From: Mesostigma viride
Lineage: Eukaryota; Streptophyta; Mesostigmatophyceae; Mesostigmatales; Mesostigmataceae
Length of the DNA: 64,000 bases
Assembly (NCBI GenBank): GCA_009746045.1
Contig: RPFO01001186.1
Location: 32,501-96,500, forward strand
Reading direction: 5' to 3'
The position numbers were made by a program, and so were the translations under genes. This document shows, one piece after another, positions 38,815-51,345 of the stretch. The notes beneath the pieces were generated by a model. That model ran no database searches. It saw nothing but the letters and a program-made list of their open reading frames with translations, and was not told where the DNA came from. Positions within the stretch are counted from its first letter, which is position 1. Each line of letters starts with the position of its first letter.

Positions 38815-39224
38815 GTGGATCGTGCATACCGACTCAGCTCTGGACCATGGGTCAGCCTAACTTGCTCCGCTCAGCAGCTTGGCCAGCCTGGGCGGCACAT
38901 CCTAACGTGGCCAGGCCCTAAGGACAACCCCCGCCGGGCTGGCAAGCGAGCAAACTATACAGAGCAGTTGCTGGCTGACCTTCACGGTCCCAGCTTAAAG
39001 TTTGAACACCGTATCTCCTCCCTTTCCCTCGCCTGGACGGCCATGCTAGACAAGAGGCGATGGCAGACCATTGTCGAGGCCCACGAGCCCGCCGCTGTGG
39101 GCGAACCCCCGTGGAGGGTCCCCCCATGCAGGAGGAAGGGACGCTCTATACTGCATTGCGTAGTTAGGTTTGTAGCTTAGGCTAGATTAGATTAGTTTGG
39201 TTTTCCGCGGTTCAGTCCCCACCC
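38815..39224 (+). mobile_element. Second LINE C-terminal fragment
   Basis: The frame 38815-39180 repeats motifs of the 37846-38547 ORF (QPGRHILTWPGPKDNP, KFEHRISSLSLAWTAMLDK). Its 3' UTR includes a CCACCCCAC minisatellite starting at about 39218, which is the target of the LTR element at 39290. The rest of this UTR continues at 55936-56095 (ATGGTCTTCCAACGGAGTCC). Confidence 0.75.
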
Positions 39225-39289
39225 ACCCCACCCACCCCACCCACCCCACCCACCCACCCCACCCACCCCACCCACCCCACCCACCCCAC
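39218..39289 (+). repeat. CCACCCCAC minisatellite, left part
   Basis: Short array interrupted by the LTR element; the right part is at 55936-56033. The bases CCCAC flank the element on both sides (39285-39289 and 55936-55940). Confidence 0.9.
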
Positions 39290-39856
39290 TGTTACGTCTC
39301 AAACCTCTACCGCCACCTCTACCTCTACCTGGCCTAATGCTACCTAAACTAGTAAGGCCGCCTCTAGTAAAACCCCTAGCGAAAGACGAACGAGACGATC
39401 CAGATCTCAGTGCACTTACGTAAGTATTACTGTAATACGCCATAAGCCATTTACACAAACCCGTTTACTCCAGGAATAGAGGAAGGAAACACAACTACAC
39501 TGCCATGACCCAAGCTAATATGTGTTAATTTTTCATTTAACACACGCCGAGTGACCACACAAGGAGTGGAACGTGCATAAATGGTCACCAACGGTCCACC
39601 ATGCTCGGGCCGACATGGCCCTCGCCTACAGATGCACCGGCACAGACACAGCTGCACGCTGGTCCACTACATTTTACCAAAGGATAAGGACCACTACTAA
39701 AGTACGCGGCGCGGCGCCCAAAAGCACCCAATGTACCACAGTACTGTTACGGGGACAATAGTGTCCCAGTTGGATCTACACATAAACCTAGGGACAACCG
39801 AGGCAAGGGACCTAATTTACGTCCGTAACTACAACGAATTGTTACGCGACGTAACA
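39290..39856 (-). repeat. 3' LTR of gag-only element
   Basis: 567 bp, intact. It provides the empty site for the insertion in the 5' LTR (GGCCTA followed directly by ATGCTACC at 39331-39344). Confidence 0.92.
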
Positions 39857-40087
39857 CCTCCCCCCCCCACAAAGGTAGGGAGCCCTCTCCCTACGCACAG
39901 GGAGGACACCAAGGGGTAGGAAACCTACTACTGTTCCCCCTCCCCCCCCAAATCCATAGGAACTAACCCCGAAGAAGACCCTGGCGAAAAAGCCACTGCT
40001 GGAGGGTCACGAGGGAGCGAAGAGGGTGCAGGAGCCTGATTATCATAGGGGAACCCTGGGGGTCCTGTCTGCACAGCATTCAGCCTC

Positions 40088-40639
40088 CTACCTAGGGGTA
40101 GCTGAGGGAATGCGTCCTGGGTTGGGACGAATGGGAGCACGCTGAGGGGTACGAGGAGGGCGAGCGTCGGGATGAGGGGGAGCACCCGAAAGGAACTTGG
40201 GGCACTCACGTTTAAGATGACCTACTTCCTTACAATGATAGCATGTAATATGAGAGACGTCAAGAGCTGAAAGGTCAGTAACGCAAATATCTAATTCTTC
40301 TACATAGGAGTTCTCCTCCTCAGGGGTAAGGATAATATTATTAATACGGGAACGGGTAGGAAGAGAAGGAGTGGTGAAGAAATCTGCTACTCGTAGTAAG
40401 AGATGCTGGCGCACATGCTTGAGGGGCAGGTCAGTAAAACGGTAGGCAGAGAACTGGCGCTTTACTTCACGTAATAAGGGTCTACTGAGGCCTTGGAGGA
40501 AGCGAGCGCGTACTTCTGCGCCCGACAAATCCCTAATTCGTACCATCTGGGCATCAAACTCTTTCATATACTCCTTAAATGATTTAGTACCCTGCTGCAA
40601 GGTACCAAAGGCTAATCTATCCTGCAAATCTGCATCACT
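40088..40639 (-). pseudogene. Gag C-terminal half (zinc knuckle)
   Basis: This frame resembles the Retrotrans_gag family: LSDADLQDRLAFGTLQQGTK, then VRARFLQGLSRPLLREVKR, then a CX2CX4HX4C knuckle (minus strand, about 40243-40202) and a Pro/Arg-rich tail to the stop at 40088. It is the 3' half of a gag split by the foldback-like element; the 5' half is at 51568-52600. Confidence 0.82.
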
Positions 40640-40859
40640 CAAACACCCGTAGGTTTGGTAAATTACCACATTTTTGGTAAAATTTTAAAAACTGAATATT
40701 TTTGCTTGTCTGACTCATACTTGGTGCAGGATGCCTCGAGAAATGTATTTGGACCAAAAAACCTTACCCCCCCCCCGACGAAATTGACGTGAAGGTGCTT
40801 TTCAGGGCATTTTGTGCCAAATATGACATGTCAATTTTTCCTGACTGCAGTTTTGCTCA

Positions 40860-42775
40860 TACATAGGCCCATATGTGGTGGTTAAGGTCTATCTAGTGCC
40901 CCAAGAGGGATTGCAAAGTTGCACATTTTTTGGATGCCTGCAGGGGTCCCAACGGTGACGTCAAGTAGCATAAAAACCGCGATGTGGCACGATTTTAGCC
41001 CGTTTAGGCACCCTAGACCATGCAAATGAGCTCAGATTGCAGCCAAACTTGGCAGCTGCCCTTGCCATGCTGACAAAAGAACATGTGCAAAGTTGCACAT
41101 TTTTTGGATGCCTGCAGGGCACCCTGGGTGACGTCAAATAGCATAAAAACCGCGTTTTTGCTCGGTTTTAGCCCATTTAGGCACCCTAGACCATGCAAAT
41201 GAGCTCAGATTGGAGCCAAACTTGGCAGCTGCCCTTGACATGCTGATAAAAGAACATGTGCAAAGTTTCACATGTTTTGGATGCCTGCAGGGCACCCTGG
41301 GTGACGTCAAATAGCATAAAAAATGCATTTTTGCTCGGTTTTAGCCCACTTAGGCACCCTAGACCATGCAAATGAGCTCAGATTGGAGCCAAACTTGGCA
41401 GCTGCCCTTGCCATGCTGATTAAAGAACATGTGCAAAGTTTCACATCTTTTGGATGCCTGCAGGGCACCCTGGGTGACGCCAAGTAGCATAAAAATAATT
41501 GACGTGAAGGCGCAAATACGACATGTCAATTTTTTCTGGCTGCAGTTTTGCTCATACATAGGCCCATATGTGGTGGTTAAGGTCTATCTAGTACCCCAAG
41601 AGGGATTGCAAAGTTGCACATTTTTTGGATACCTGCAGGGGTCCCAACGGTGACGTCAAGTAGCATAAAACCGCGGTTTTGCTCGGTTTTAGCCTGTTTA
41701 GGCACCCTAGACCATGCAAATGAGCTCAGATTGCAGCCAAACTTGGCAGCTGCCCTTGCCATGCTGATAAAAGAACATGTGCAAAGTTGCACATGTTTTG
41801 GATGCCTGCAGGGCACCCTGGGTGACGTCAAATAGCATAAAAAATGCATTTTTGCTCGGTTTTAGCCTGTTTAGGCACCCTAGACCATGCAAATGAGCTC
41901 AGATTGGAGCCAAACTTGGCAGCTGCCCTTGCCATGCTGATAAAAGAACATGTGCAAAGTTTCACATGTTTTGGATGCCTGCAGGGCACCCTGGGTGACG
42001 TCAAATAGCATAAAAACCGCGGTTTTGCTCGGTTTTAGCCCATTTAGGCACCCTAGACCATGCAAATGAGCTCAGATTGGAGCCAAACTTGGCAGCTGCC
42101 CTTGCCATGCTGATAAACGAACATGTGCAAAGTTGCACATTTTTTGGATGCCTGCAGGGCACCCTGGGTGACGTCAAATAGCATAAAAAATGCATTTTTG
42201 CTCGGTTTTAGCCCATTTAGGCACCCTAGACCATGCAAATGAGCTCAGATTGCAACCAAACTTGGCAGCTGCTCTTGCCATGCTGATAAAAGAACACGTG
42301 CAAAGTTGTACATGTTTTGGATACCTGCAGGGCACCCTGGGTGACGCCAAGTAGCATAAAATTAATTGACGTGAAGGCGCAAATACGACATGTCAATTTT
42401 TTCTGGCTGCAGTTTTGCTCTAAATATGACTCATATGTGGTGGTTAAGGTCTATCTAGTACCCCAAGAGGGATTGTAAAGTTGCACATTTTTTGGATACC
42501 TGCAGGGGTCCCAACGGTGACGTCAAGTAGCATAAAACCGCGGTTTTGCTCGGTTTCAGCCCATTTAGGCACCCTATAGACCATGCAAATGAGCTCAGAT
42601 TGCAGCCAAACTTGGCAGCTGCCCTTGCCATGATGAAAAAAGAACATGTGCAAAGTTGCACATTTTTTGGATGCCTGCAGGGCACCCTGGGTGACGTCAA
42701 ATAGCATAAAAGCCGCATTTTTGCTCGGTTTCAGCCCATTTAGGCACCCTAGACCATGCAAATGAGCTCAGATTT
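40860..42775 (-). repeat. Left arm: about 173-bp satellite array
   Basis: About eleven units. Each contains GCACCCTAGACCATGCAAATGAGCTC, GCAGCTGCCCTTGCCATGCT and GCCTGCAGGGCACCCTGGGT (shown in pieces). A variant unit with CTATCTAGTRCCCCAAGAGG and GGGGTCCCAACGGTGACG recurs at about 40889, 41581 and 42449 (spacing 692 and 868 bp, multiples of 173). The short open frames inside are products of the repeat. Confidence 0.93.
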
Positions 42776-43058
42776 CACCCTAACTTTCCATATTGCAAAA
42801 AGAACACAAGTCCATGCATGCTCAGTACTGGCCAATCAATGGATTTCACATATCAGTTATCTTTGCGTAATTGACACATGGCCCCGTGCCAACCATTAAT
42901 TGATATATTGACATGACATGACATGACATGACATGAAATCAATAAATCAAAAACGTGTGTGCATGAGGTATAGGCACATTAAAAAACATGGATAGGCAGG
43001 GAATCATGACGACACCATTACCAAGGCGTGCGCATGCTGCGCCACCAGCCTATTATGA

Positions 43059-43851
43059 TCAATCGCGCTCCGCCTCATCCGCCTCATCATCACTGTCTAC
43101 ACTAATGTCATCAATGTTTTCCATATCCGATTCATCGTCACTTGAGTGGACATCGTGGTGGATGTCGACTGTGGTGGCATTACACACCGGAGGCACAGCA
43201 GGAGCTCCCGTAGAACTGCCAGCACCATTGTCAACTTGGTACTGCTGCAAGACTTGCTCACGGCCAAAAGCAGTTACACCGTAAGGGCACCCACACACAA
43301 ATTTCAGCACGTCCTCTAGCTTGCTATACTCCTCATACTGCCCATCACTCCATACAAGTTTGAAAGCATGGCCCACCTTTGTAACCCACCCATGGAACCT
43401 CTTTTGCCTTCTTGGCTTGCCCGCTAAAAAGAGTGCGCATTTCCGCATGCCTATAGCAATGCAGCACCCCTCTCTCACGGAAGTAAGATTCACATGCCAC
43501 CTGGGTCGTACGTTCTGAGGCTTGCACTGTCTTGTACCCCTCAAAGTCAATGTCAGGATGAAGCTTCAAGGCATCTAGCGTCCCTTGGTTGAGCTTCCTT
43601 GCCCCCGTCAGCTTTGGCGTATGGACTACCGCCCCATTTCCAACGGTCCAGTGTTGCAAAACAATGTCGTTATATGGAACAACTAACCCCTGGTTGCTTT
43701 GCCCACTGGCCGACCCTGCCCCCAGGTGCACCTTATTGAACTGCCCGGTCCACGAGCTGGCGTGATATGGCGCAACCACGATGGAATCTGGGGTTGGCCC
43801 ATCCAAGTCAATAACCTGCGCCAACATGTGGCCCATCCAAAACACGTGCAT
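43059..43851 (-). pseudogene. Core protein of the foldback-like element, frame-disrupted
   Basis: Two overlapping minus-strand frames. The first (43851-43345) begins MHVFWMGHMLAQVIDLDGP and includes YNDIVLQHWTVGNGAVVHTP. The second (43550-43059) contains FHGWVTKVGHAFKLVWSDGQ followed by YEEYSKLEDV, a Tudor-like or DG-type beta segment common in protist transposon proteins, and ends with an acidic tail. They probably form one protein with a frameshift or intron at about 43480-43550. It has no recognised catalytic motif and is not assigned to a family. Its position suggests it belongs to the element, but it could be a captured gene. Confidence 0.45.
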
Positions 43852-43884
43852 CGCAAAATCCCACCAAAAGCAATATTAAGTATT

Positions 43885-44085
43885 ATCAAGGAGACAACCA
43901 GCGCAGGCCAGAAATCGGGAGAATCCGGACCATGGTAGCTCGAGCCTGCCGTTATCTTGTCCGCGTGTTCGAGTCGTTCAGGATGATGAAGATGAATGGT
44001 GATGGAAATGTGTTGCCTTGTGCATTGAAATTAAATAAAGGCTGGCTTACGTGTAGAGCGACTAGATTACCTAGACGGTGGGGCC
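43885..44085 (+). repeat. Dispersed 200-bp repeat
   Basis: Near-identical to 37395-37595 (ATCAAGGAGACAACCAGCGC, later GGCTGGCTTACGTGTAGAGC). The last part is also found at 23015-23120. It carries no ORF and is probably an edge fragment associated with the LINE family. Confidence 0.85.
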
Positions 44086-44431
44086 TAATTAAGTATTATG
44101 ATCACAACAGAAATACTGCGACGACAGCGGCCGGCAAGACCGCTATCACCCAAGGTTTCGGTGACTGCGGCCATTCGGAGAATTCGACCGATCGCGCGCA
44201 TCGTACGCCTTCTGTCAGCAAGGCAACCGCCATCAATATTAATCGAATGTCTAGCATTCTCGCTCAGCCTCGCGTGTCGCTTATAGAGCACCTTTAACTT
44301 ACGACGGCTATGCGAGAAAATTGCTGCCCGAGTGCTGGGATGGTATTGCAGGCTGCATAATTCACACCAGCCCCGGCACCTTCTGCATACGCAGTGCCCG
44401 TGCACGCTGGCACGCACCGCGTGGTTGGCCA

Positions 44432-44693
44432 GCCTGTCAATTATGTCAATTATGTCAATTATGTCAATTATTTGTTTGGGAGCATTTGTAAAGTATTAGA
44501 ATCTTACGTTGTTACATGGTCAAAACTACATAGTCAAAATTACTAGGTCTTGGTATCAAAGCCCTTAGAAAGTGCAGATTTTAGTGATTTTCCTTGGAAA
44601 ATAAAACTTTAACATTGAAAGTCTAGCAAAAGTTTACGCAAACAAATAATTGACATAATTGACATAATTGACATAATTGACATAATTGACAGG
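44432..44693. mobile_element. MITE-like element with minisatellite inverted repeats
   Basis: The left end is CCTGTCAATTATGTCAATTA, a 9-bp ATGTCAATT repeat about four times, then TTGTTTG. The right end is the complement with about five repeats, ending GACAGG at 44693. The 170-bp middle has no ORF. A fragment of the same end (CAAACAAATAATTGACAG) occurs at 44783-44800. Target duplication not identified. Confidence 0.75.
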
Positions 44694-44699
44694 TCGGAC

Positions 44700-46080
44700 G
44701 AGGACGAGGCCAGGCCTCGGCCTGGTGAGTCGAGACAAAATATAGCCAGCATTTTACGATACCTAATAATGACAGACTGTACAAACAAATAATTGACAGA
44801 CTCGTGATGCGACACGAGGACACAGTAAACTGGACAGGACATGCACGTGGTCGCAGTGGCCCCTGCCCAAAAGCCGCCATTTCACAAGCAGCCAACTGCC
44901 AAGCAACGTCGAAGGATTGTTCGTCGCAATGCTATGAATCTGTATAGTCGTATAGACGGCAACATGCGAATTCGGCAGAGGACTACCCATTCCGGCTCAA
45001 ACCATGTCTATTTTATTTGCCATCAATGAGTAATGCCGAATTGGTCGTTGGTCAACGGTTTAGTTTTCGTTGCTCAGTCGTTTCGAAGAGGTTTTATTTA
45101 TAGGCAGCTGGCAGAATGACATACTTCGGAGGTCCTGGGGTAATGGGTTCTCTTGCGTCCTGGAATGTTGCTATTAAACATCTAGAGACACTGCATGACG
45201 GGAGAAAGTCCGGTTGCTGGCTTGGCTAATACCACACCGCGGAAGTACGGTGAAAGGTAGCGCGCTGACCAACCGAGAGTTCGAGTATATTTACAGATCT
45301 GCTGTTATAATAATAATGAATGTTTTGGCATTTTCTCAAGGGGAAATTCTTTTTTTCCCGTGCGAGCACGAGGACTGGCTGCTGATCAATTTTGCAACTC
45401 GTGCAGGCCCTTGATGAATCGAACTTGAGCAGCTGAATACTGCAAGCTGCTGGTGATGCTCACGAGAACGGCTATGTTGGCATTCTCGGCACCATCCATT
45501 GGAAACGTGCAGTCGCGGAACCTATTCCTGGTGAAATGAAGTTTCGGGCAATGGGATTGCAGACTGGACCGGAAGTGGTCGAACCTTGACCCCGATGGCG
45601 GTGATGACCAGTTGTCCTATTGTGACACGCGATCGAGGCAATCAAAAGGTAAGAAGGGCGGGTGTTTTCGAGGCTGAAGCTGTTAAAAAATATGGGCTTA
45701 AGTGCGCATGCAGCATGACCAGGCGTGGACCCTGAGGAGGAAATCAAACTTAGCCCTGCACTTTCTTGGCGTACTTTTGGTTAAGCATTTGGCTGGCCGA
45801 GTGGCCGTTACCACAGTCCGTTGCTTACCACAGTGGCAGGAAGAAATTCGCTTTATTTGCAATGATGAACATGTTAATTGATGTGGGGAAGCATTTTTAG
45901 GTGATAGTACATTGCAACATCTTACTAGGGCCTATCTATAGATTTATCGTTGTGTGAGGCACACCAATCCCTATCCACAACTGTAGCGGCCATCCAGCTG
46001 TGTGAGACTCACTCATGCGAGCACATATGCTCGATTGGGTAATGCGTAGACTAAGTACTAACAGAGGCAGGCCTCCCGAC
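44700..46080. other. Core spacer of the foldback-like element, no gene recognised
   Basis: No long frame. At 45790-45806 there is TGGCTGGCCGAGTGGCCG, like the 5' half of a Ser or Leu tRNA, without a matching T arm, so at most a SINE head. Confidence 0.45.
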
Positions 46081-46083
46081 GGC

Positions 46084-46666
46084 ACCCACCCACCCACCCA
46101 CCCACCCACCCACCCACCCACCCACCCACCACCCACCCACCCACCCGCCCCGCCCGCCCGCCCGCCCGCCCGCCCGCCCGCCCGCCCGCCCGCCCGCCCG
46201 CCCGCCCGCCCGCCCGCCCGCCCGCCCGCCCGCCCACCCACCCACCCACCCACCCACCCACCCACCCACCCACCCACCCACCCACCCACCCACCCACCCA
46301 CCCACCCACCCACCCACCCACCCACCCACCCACCCACCCACCCACCCACCGGCCACCCACCCACCCACCGGCCACCCACCCACCCACCCACCCACCCACC
46401 CACCCACCCACCCACCCACCCACCCACCCACCCACCCACCCACCCACCCACCCACCCACCCACCCACCCACCCACCCACCCACCCACCGGCCACCCACCC
46501 ACCCACCGGCCACCCACCCACCCACCCACCCACCCACCCACCCACCCACCCACCCACCCACCCGCCCACCCACCCACCCACCCGCCCACCCACGCACCCA
46601 CCCACCTGCACCTACCCACCTGCACCTACCCACGGGCCACCCACGTACCACCCACCCACCCACCCA
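46084..46666 (+). repeat. (CCCA)n array with an embedded CCCG block
   Basis: About 580 bp of CCCA repeat. A CCCG block lies at about 46146-46234, and CCGG interruptions near 46350, 46370, 46488 and 46507 are themselves in a repeated 20-bp spacing. The right end has CACCTGCACCTACC. The minus strand is strongly G-rich. Pro-Thr-His and Trp-Val-Gly-Gly frames are repeat products. Confidence 0.95.
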
Positions 46667-46667
46667 T

Positions 46668-49600
46668 TTGAAATGTCGTATTCGCGCCTTCACGTCAAAT
46701 AATCTTATGCTACTTGGCATCAGCCAGGGTGCCCTGCAGGTATCCAAAAATGTGCAACGTTGCAAATGTGCTTTTTGCAGCATACCAAGGGCAGCTGCCG
46801 AGTTTGGCTGCAATCTTCAGGAGCTCATTTGCATGGTCTACGGTGCCTAAGCGGGCTGAAATCGTGCGACATCGTGGTTTTTATGCTACTAAACGTCACC
46901 GTTGGGACCCCTGCAGGTATCCAAAAAATGTGCAACTTTGCAATCCCTCTTGGGGTACTAGAGAGACCTTAACCACCACATATGGGCCTACGTATGAGCA
47001 AAACTGCAGCTAGGAAAATTTGACATGTCGTATTTGCACCTTTCACGTCAATTATTTTTATGCTGCTTGATGTCACCCAGGGTGCCCTGCAGGCATCCAA
47101 AAAATGTGCAACTTTGCACATGTGCTTTTTGCAGCATGGCAAGGGCAGCTGCCAAGTTTGGCTGCAATCTGAGCTCATTTGCACGGTCTAGTAGGGTGCC
47201 TAAACGGGCTAAAACCGAGCAAAAACGCGGTTTTTATGCTATTTGACGTCACCCAGGGTGTCCTGCAGGCATCCAAAAAATGTGCACCTTTGCACATGTT
47301 CTTTCTTTAGCATGGCAAGGGCAGCTGCCAAGTTTGGCTGCAATCTGAGCTCATTTGCACGGTCTAGGGTGCCTAAACGGGCTAAAACCGAGCAAAAACG
47401 CATTTTTAATGCTATTTGACGTCACCCAGGGTGCCCTGCAGGCATCCAAAAAATGTGCAACTTTGCACATGTTCTTTCTTTAGCATGGCAAGGGCAGCTG
47501 CCAAGTTTGGCTGCAATCTGAGCTCATTTGCACGGTCTAGGGTGCCTAAACGGGCTAAAACCGAGCAAAAACGCGGTTTTTATGCTATTTGACATCACCC
47601 AGGGTGCCCTGCAGGCATCCAAAAAATGTGCAACTTTGCAAATGTGCTTTCTTTAGCATGGCAAGGGCAGCTGCCAAGTTTGGCTGCAATCTGAGCTCAT
47701 TTGCATGGTCTAGGGTGCCTAAACAGGCTAAAATCGTGCCACATCGCGGTTTTTATGCTACTTGACGTCACCGTTGGGACCCCTGCAGGTATCCAAAAAA
47801 TGTGCAACTTTGCAATCCCTCTTGGGGTACTAGATAGACCTTAACCACCACATATGGGCCATGTTTAGAGCAAAACTGCAGCCAGGAAAAATTGACATGT
47901 CGTATTTGCGCCTTCGCGTCAATTAATTTTATGCTACTTGGCGTCACCCAGGGTGCCCTGCAGGTATCCAAAACATGTGCAACTTTGCACATGATCGTGT
48001 TTCAGCATGGCAAGAGCAGCTGCCAAGTTTGGTTGCAATCTGAGCTCATTTGCATGGTCTATGGTGCCTAAATGGGCTGAAACCGAGCAAAAACGCGGTT
48101 TTTATGCTATTTGACGTCACCCAGGGTGCCCTTCAGGCATCCAAAAAATGTGCACCTTTGCTCATGTTCTTTGTTCAGCATGGCAAGGGCAGAGCTCTGC
48201 CAAGTTTGGCTGCAATCTGAGCTCATTCGCATGGTCTAGGGTGCCTAAACAGGCTAAAACCGAGCAAAAATGCGGTTTTTATGCTATTTGACGTCACCCA
48301 GGGTGCCCTGCAGGCATCCAAAAAATGTGCAACTTTGCACATGTTCTTTTGTCAGCATGGCAAGGGCAGCTGCCAAGTTTGGCTGCAATCTGAGCTCATT
48401 TGCATGGTCTAGGGTGCCTAAACAGGCTAAAATCGTGCCAAAAATGCGGTTTTATGCTACTTGACGTCACCGTTGGGACCCCTGCAGGTATCCAAAAAAT
48501 GTGCAACTTTGCAATCCCTCTTGGGGTACTAGATAGACCTTAACCACCACATATGGGCCATGTTTAGAGCAAAACTGCAGCCAGAAAAAATTGACATGTC
48601 GTATTTGCGCCTTCACGTCAGTTATTTTTATGCTACTTGGCGTCACCCAGGGTGCCCTGCAGGTATCCAAAACATGTGCAACTTTGCACATGTTCTTTTA
48701 TCAGCATGGCAAGAGCAGCTGCCAAGTTTGGCTCCAATCTGAGCTCATTTGCATGGTCTAGGGTGCCTAAATGGGCTGAAACCGAGCAAAAACGCGGTTT
48801 TTATGCTATTTGACGTCACCCAGGGTGCCCCGCAGTCATCCAAAAAATGTGCAACTTTGCTCATGTTCTTTTATCAGCATGGCAAGGGCAGCTGCCAAGT
48901 TTGGCTCCAATCTGAGCTCATTTGCATGGTCTACGGTGCCTAAGCGGGCTAAAACCGAGCAAAAACGCGGTTTTATGCTACTTGACGTCACCGTTGGGAC
49001 CCCTGCAGGTATCCAAAAAATGTGCAACTTTGCAATCCCTCTTGGGGTACTAGATAGACCTTAACCACCACATATGAGTCATATTTAGAGCAAAACTGCA
49101 GCCAGAAAAAATTGACATGTCGTATTTGCGCCTTCACGTCAGTTATTTTTATGCTACTTGGCGTCACCCAGGGTGCCCTGCAGGTATCCAAAAAATGTGC
49201 AACTTTGCACATGTTCGTTTATCAGCATGTCAAGGGCAGCTGCCAAGTTTGGCTCCAATCTGAGCTCATTTGCATGGTCTAGGGTGCCTAAATGGGCTAA
49301 AACCGAGCAAAAACGCGTTTTTTATGCTAATTGACGTCACCCAGGGTGCCCTGCAGTCATCCAAAACATGTGAAACTTTGCTCATGTTCTTTTTTCATCA
49401 TGTCAAGGGCAGCTGCCAAGTTTGGCTGCAATCTGAGCTCATTTGCATGGTCTAGGGTGCCTAAACAGGCTAAAACCGAGCAAAAATGCGGTTTTATGCT
49501 ACTTGACGTCACCGTTGGGACCCCTGCAGGTATCCAAAAAATGTGCAACTTTGCAATCCCTCTTGGGGTACTAGATAGACCTTAACCACCACATATGGGC

Positions 49601-51345
49601 CATGTTTAGAGCAAAACTGCAGCCAGAAAAAATTGACATGTCGTATTTGCGCCTTCACGTCAATTATTTTTATGCTACTTGGCGTCACCCAGGGTGCCCT
49701 GCAGGCATCCAAAAAATGTGCAACTTTGCACATGTTCTTTCTTTAGCATGGCAAGGGCAGCTGCCAAGTTTGGCTCCAATCTGAGCTCATTTGCATTGTC
49801 TAGGGTGCCTAAATGGGCTAAAACCGAGCAAAAACGCGTTTTTTATGCTATTTGACGTCACCCAGGGTGCCCTTCAGGCATCCAAAAAATGTGCAACTTT
49901 GCACATGTTCGTTTATCAGCATGTCAAGGGCAGCTGCCAAGTTTGGCTCCAATCTGAGCTCATTTGCATGGTCTAGGGTGCCTAAACAGGCTAAAACCGA
50001 GCAAAAATGCGGTTTTATGCTACTTGACGTCACCGTTGGGACCCCTGCAGGTATCCAAAAAATGTGCAACTTTGCAATCCCTCTTGGGGTACTAGATAGA
50101 CCTTAACCACCACATATGGGCCATGTTTAGAGCAAAACTGCAGCCAGAAAAAATTGACATGTCGTATTTGCGCCTTCACGTCAGTTATTTTTATGCTACT
50201 TGGCGTCACCCAGGGTGCCCTGCAGGCATCCAAAACATGTGCAACTTTGCACATGTTCTTTTATCAGCATGGCAAGAGCAGCTGCCAAGATTGGTTGCAA
50301 TCTGAGCTCATTTGCATGGTCTAGGGTGCCTAAACAGGCTAAAACCGAGCAAAAACGCGGTTTTTATGCTATTTGACGTCACCCAGGGTGCCCTTCAGGC
50401 ATCCAAAAAATGTGCAACTTTGCACATGTTCGTTTATCAGCATGTCAAGGGCAGCTGCCAAGTTTGGCTCCAATCGGAGCTCATTTGCATGGTCTAGGGT
50501 GCCTAAATGGGCTAAAACCGAGCAAAAACGCGTTTTTTATGCTAATTGACGTCACCCAGGGTGCCCTGCAGTCATCCAAAACATGTGAAACTTTGCTCAT
50601 GTTCTTGTATCAGCATGGCAAGGGCAGCTGCCAAGTTTGGCTGCAATCTGAGCTCATTTGCATGGTCTAGGGTGCCTAAACAGGCTAAAACCGAGCAAAA
50701 ATGCGGTTTTATGCTACTTGACGTCACCGTTGGGACCCCTGCAGGTATCCAAAAAATGTGCAACTTTGCAATCCCTCTTGGGGTACTAGATAGACCTTAA
50801 CCACCACATATGGGCCATGTTTAGAGCAAAACTGCAGCCAGAAAAAATTGACATGTCGTATTTGCGCCTTCACGTCAATTATTTTTATGCTACTTGGCGT
50901 CACCCAGGGTGCCCTGCAGGCATCCAAAAAATGTGCAACTTTGCACATGTTCTTTCTTTAGCATGGCAAGGGCAGCTGCCAAGTTTGGCTCCAATCTGAC
51001 CTCATTTGCATGGTATAGGGTGCCTAAACGGGCTAAAACCGAGCAAAAACGCGGTTTTTATGCTATTTGACGTCACCCAGGGTGCCCTGCAGGCATCCAA
51101 AAAATGTGCAACTTTGCACATGTTCGTTTATCAGCATGTCAAGGGCAGCTGCCAAGTTTGGCTCCAATCTGAGCTCATTTGCATGGTCTAGGGTGCCTAA
51201 ACAGGCTAAAACCGAGCAAAACCGCGGTTTTTATGCTACTTGACGTCACCGTTGGGACCCCTGCAGGTATCCAAAAAATGTGCAACTTTGCAATCCCTCT
51301 TGGGGCACTAGATAGACCTTAACCACCACATATGAGTCATATTTA
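46668..51345 (+). repeat. Right arm: about 173-bp satellite with higher-order structure
   Basis: Same family as the left arm, opposite orientation, about 27 units. The variant unit with CACCGTTGGGACCCCTGCAGG starts at 46897, 47769, 48468, 48989, 49510, 50031, 50725 and 51247. The spacings are 872, 699, 521, 521, 521, 694 and 522 bp, that is five, four or three units, so a three-unit 521-bp higher-order repeat dominates. Confidence 0.93.

Noticed and set aside
45785-45845. Ser/Leu tRNA-like start TGGCCGAGTGG
   Set aside because: No T arm or acceptor partner found downstream.
46015-46813. Pro-Thr-His and Gly-Trp-Val-Gly frames of 180-250 codons
   Set aside because: Products of the CCCA array.
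41013-51191. Many 60-105 codon frames beginning MHGLGCLNGLKPSK or MCKVAH
   Set aside because: They recur with every 173-bp satellite unit and have no length conservation beyond the unit.
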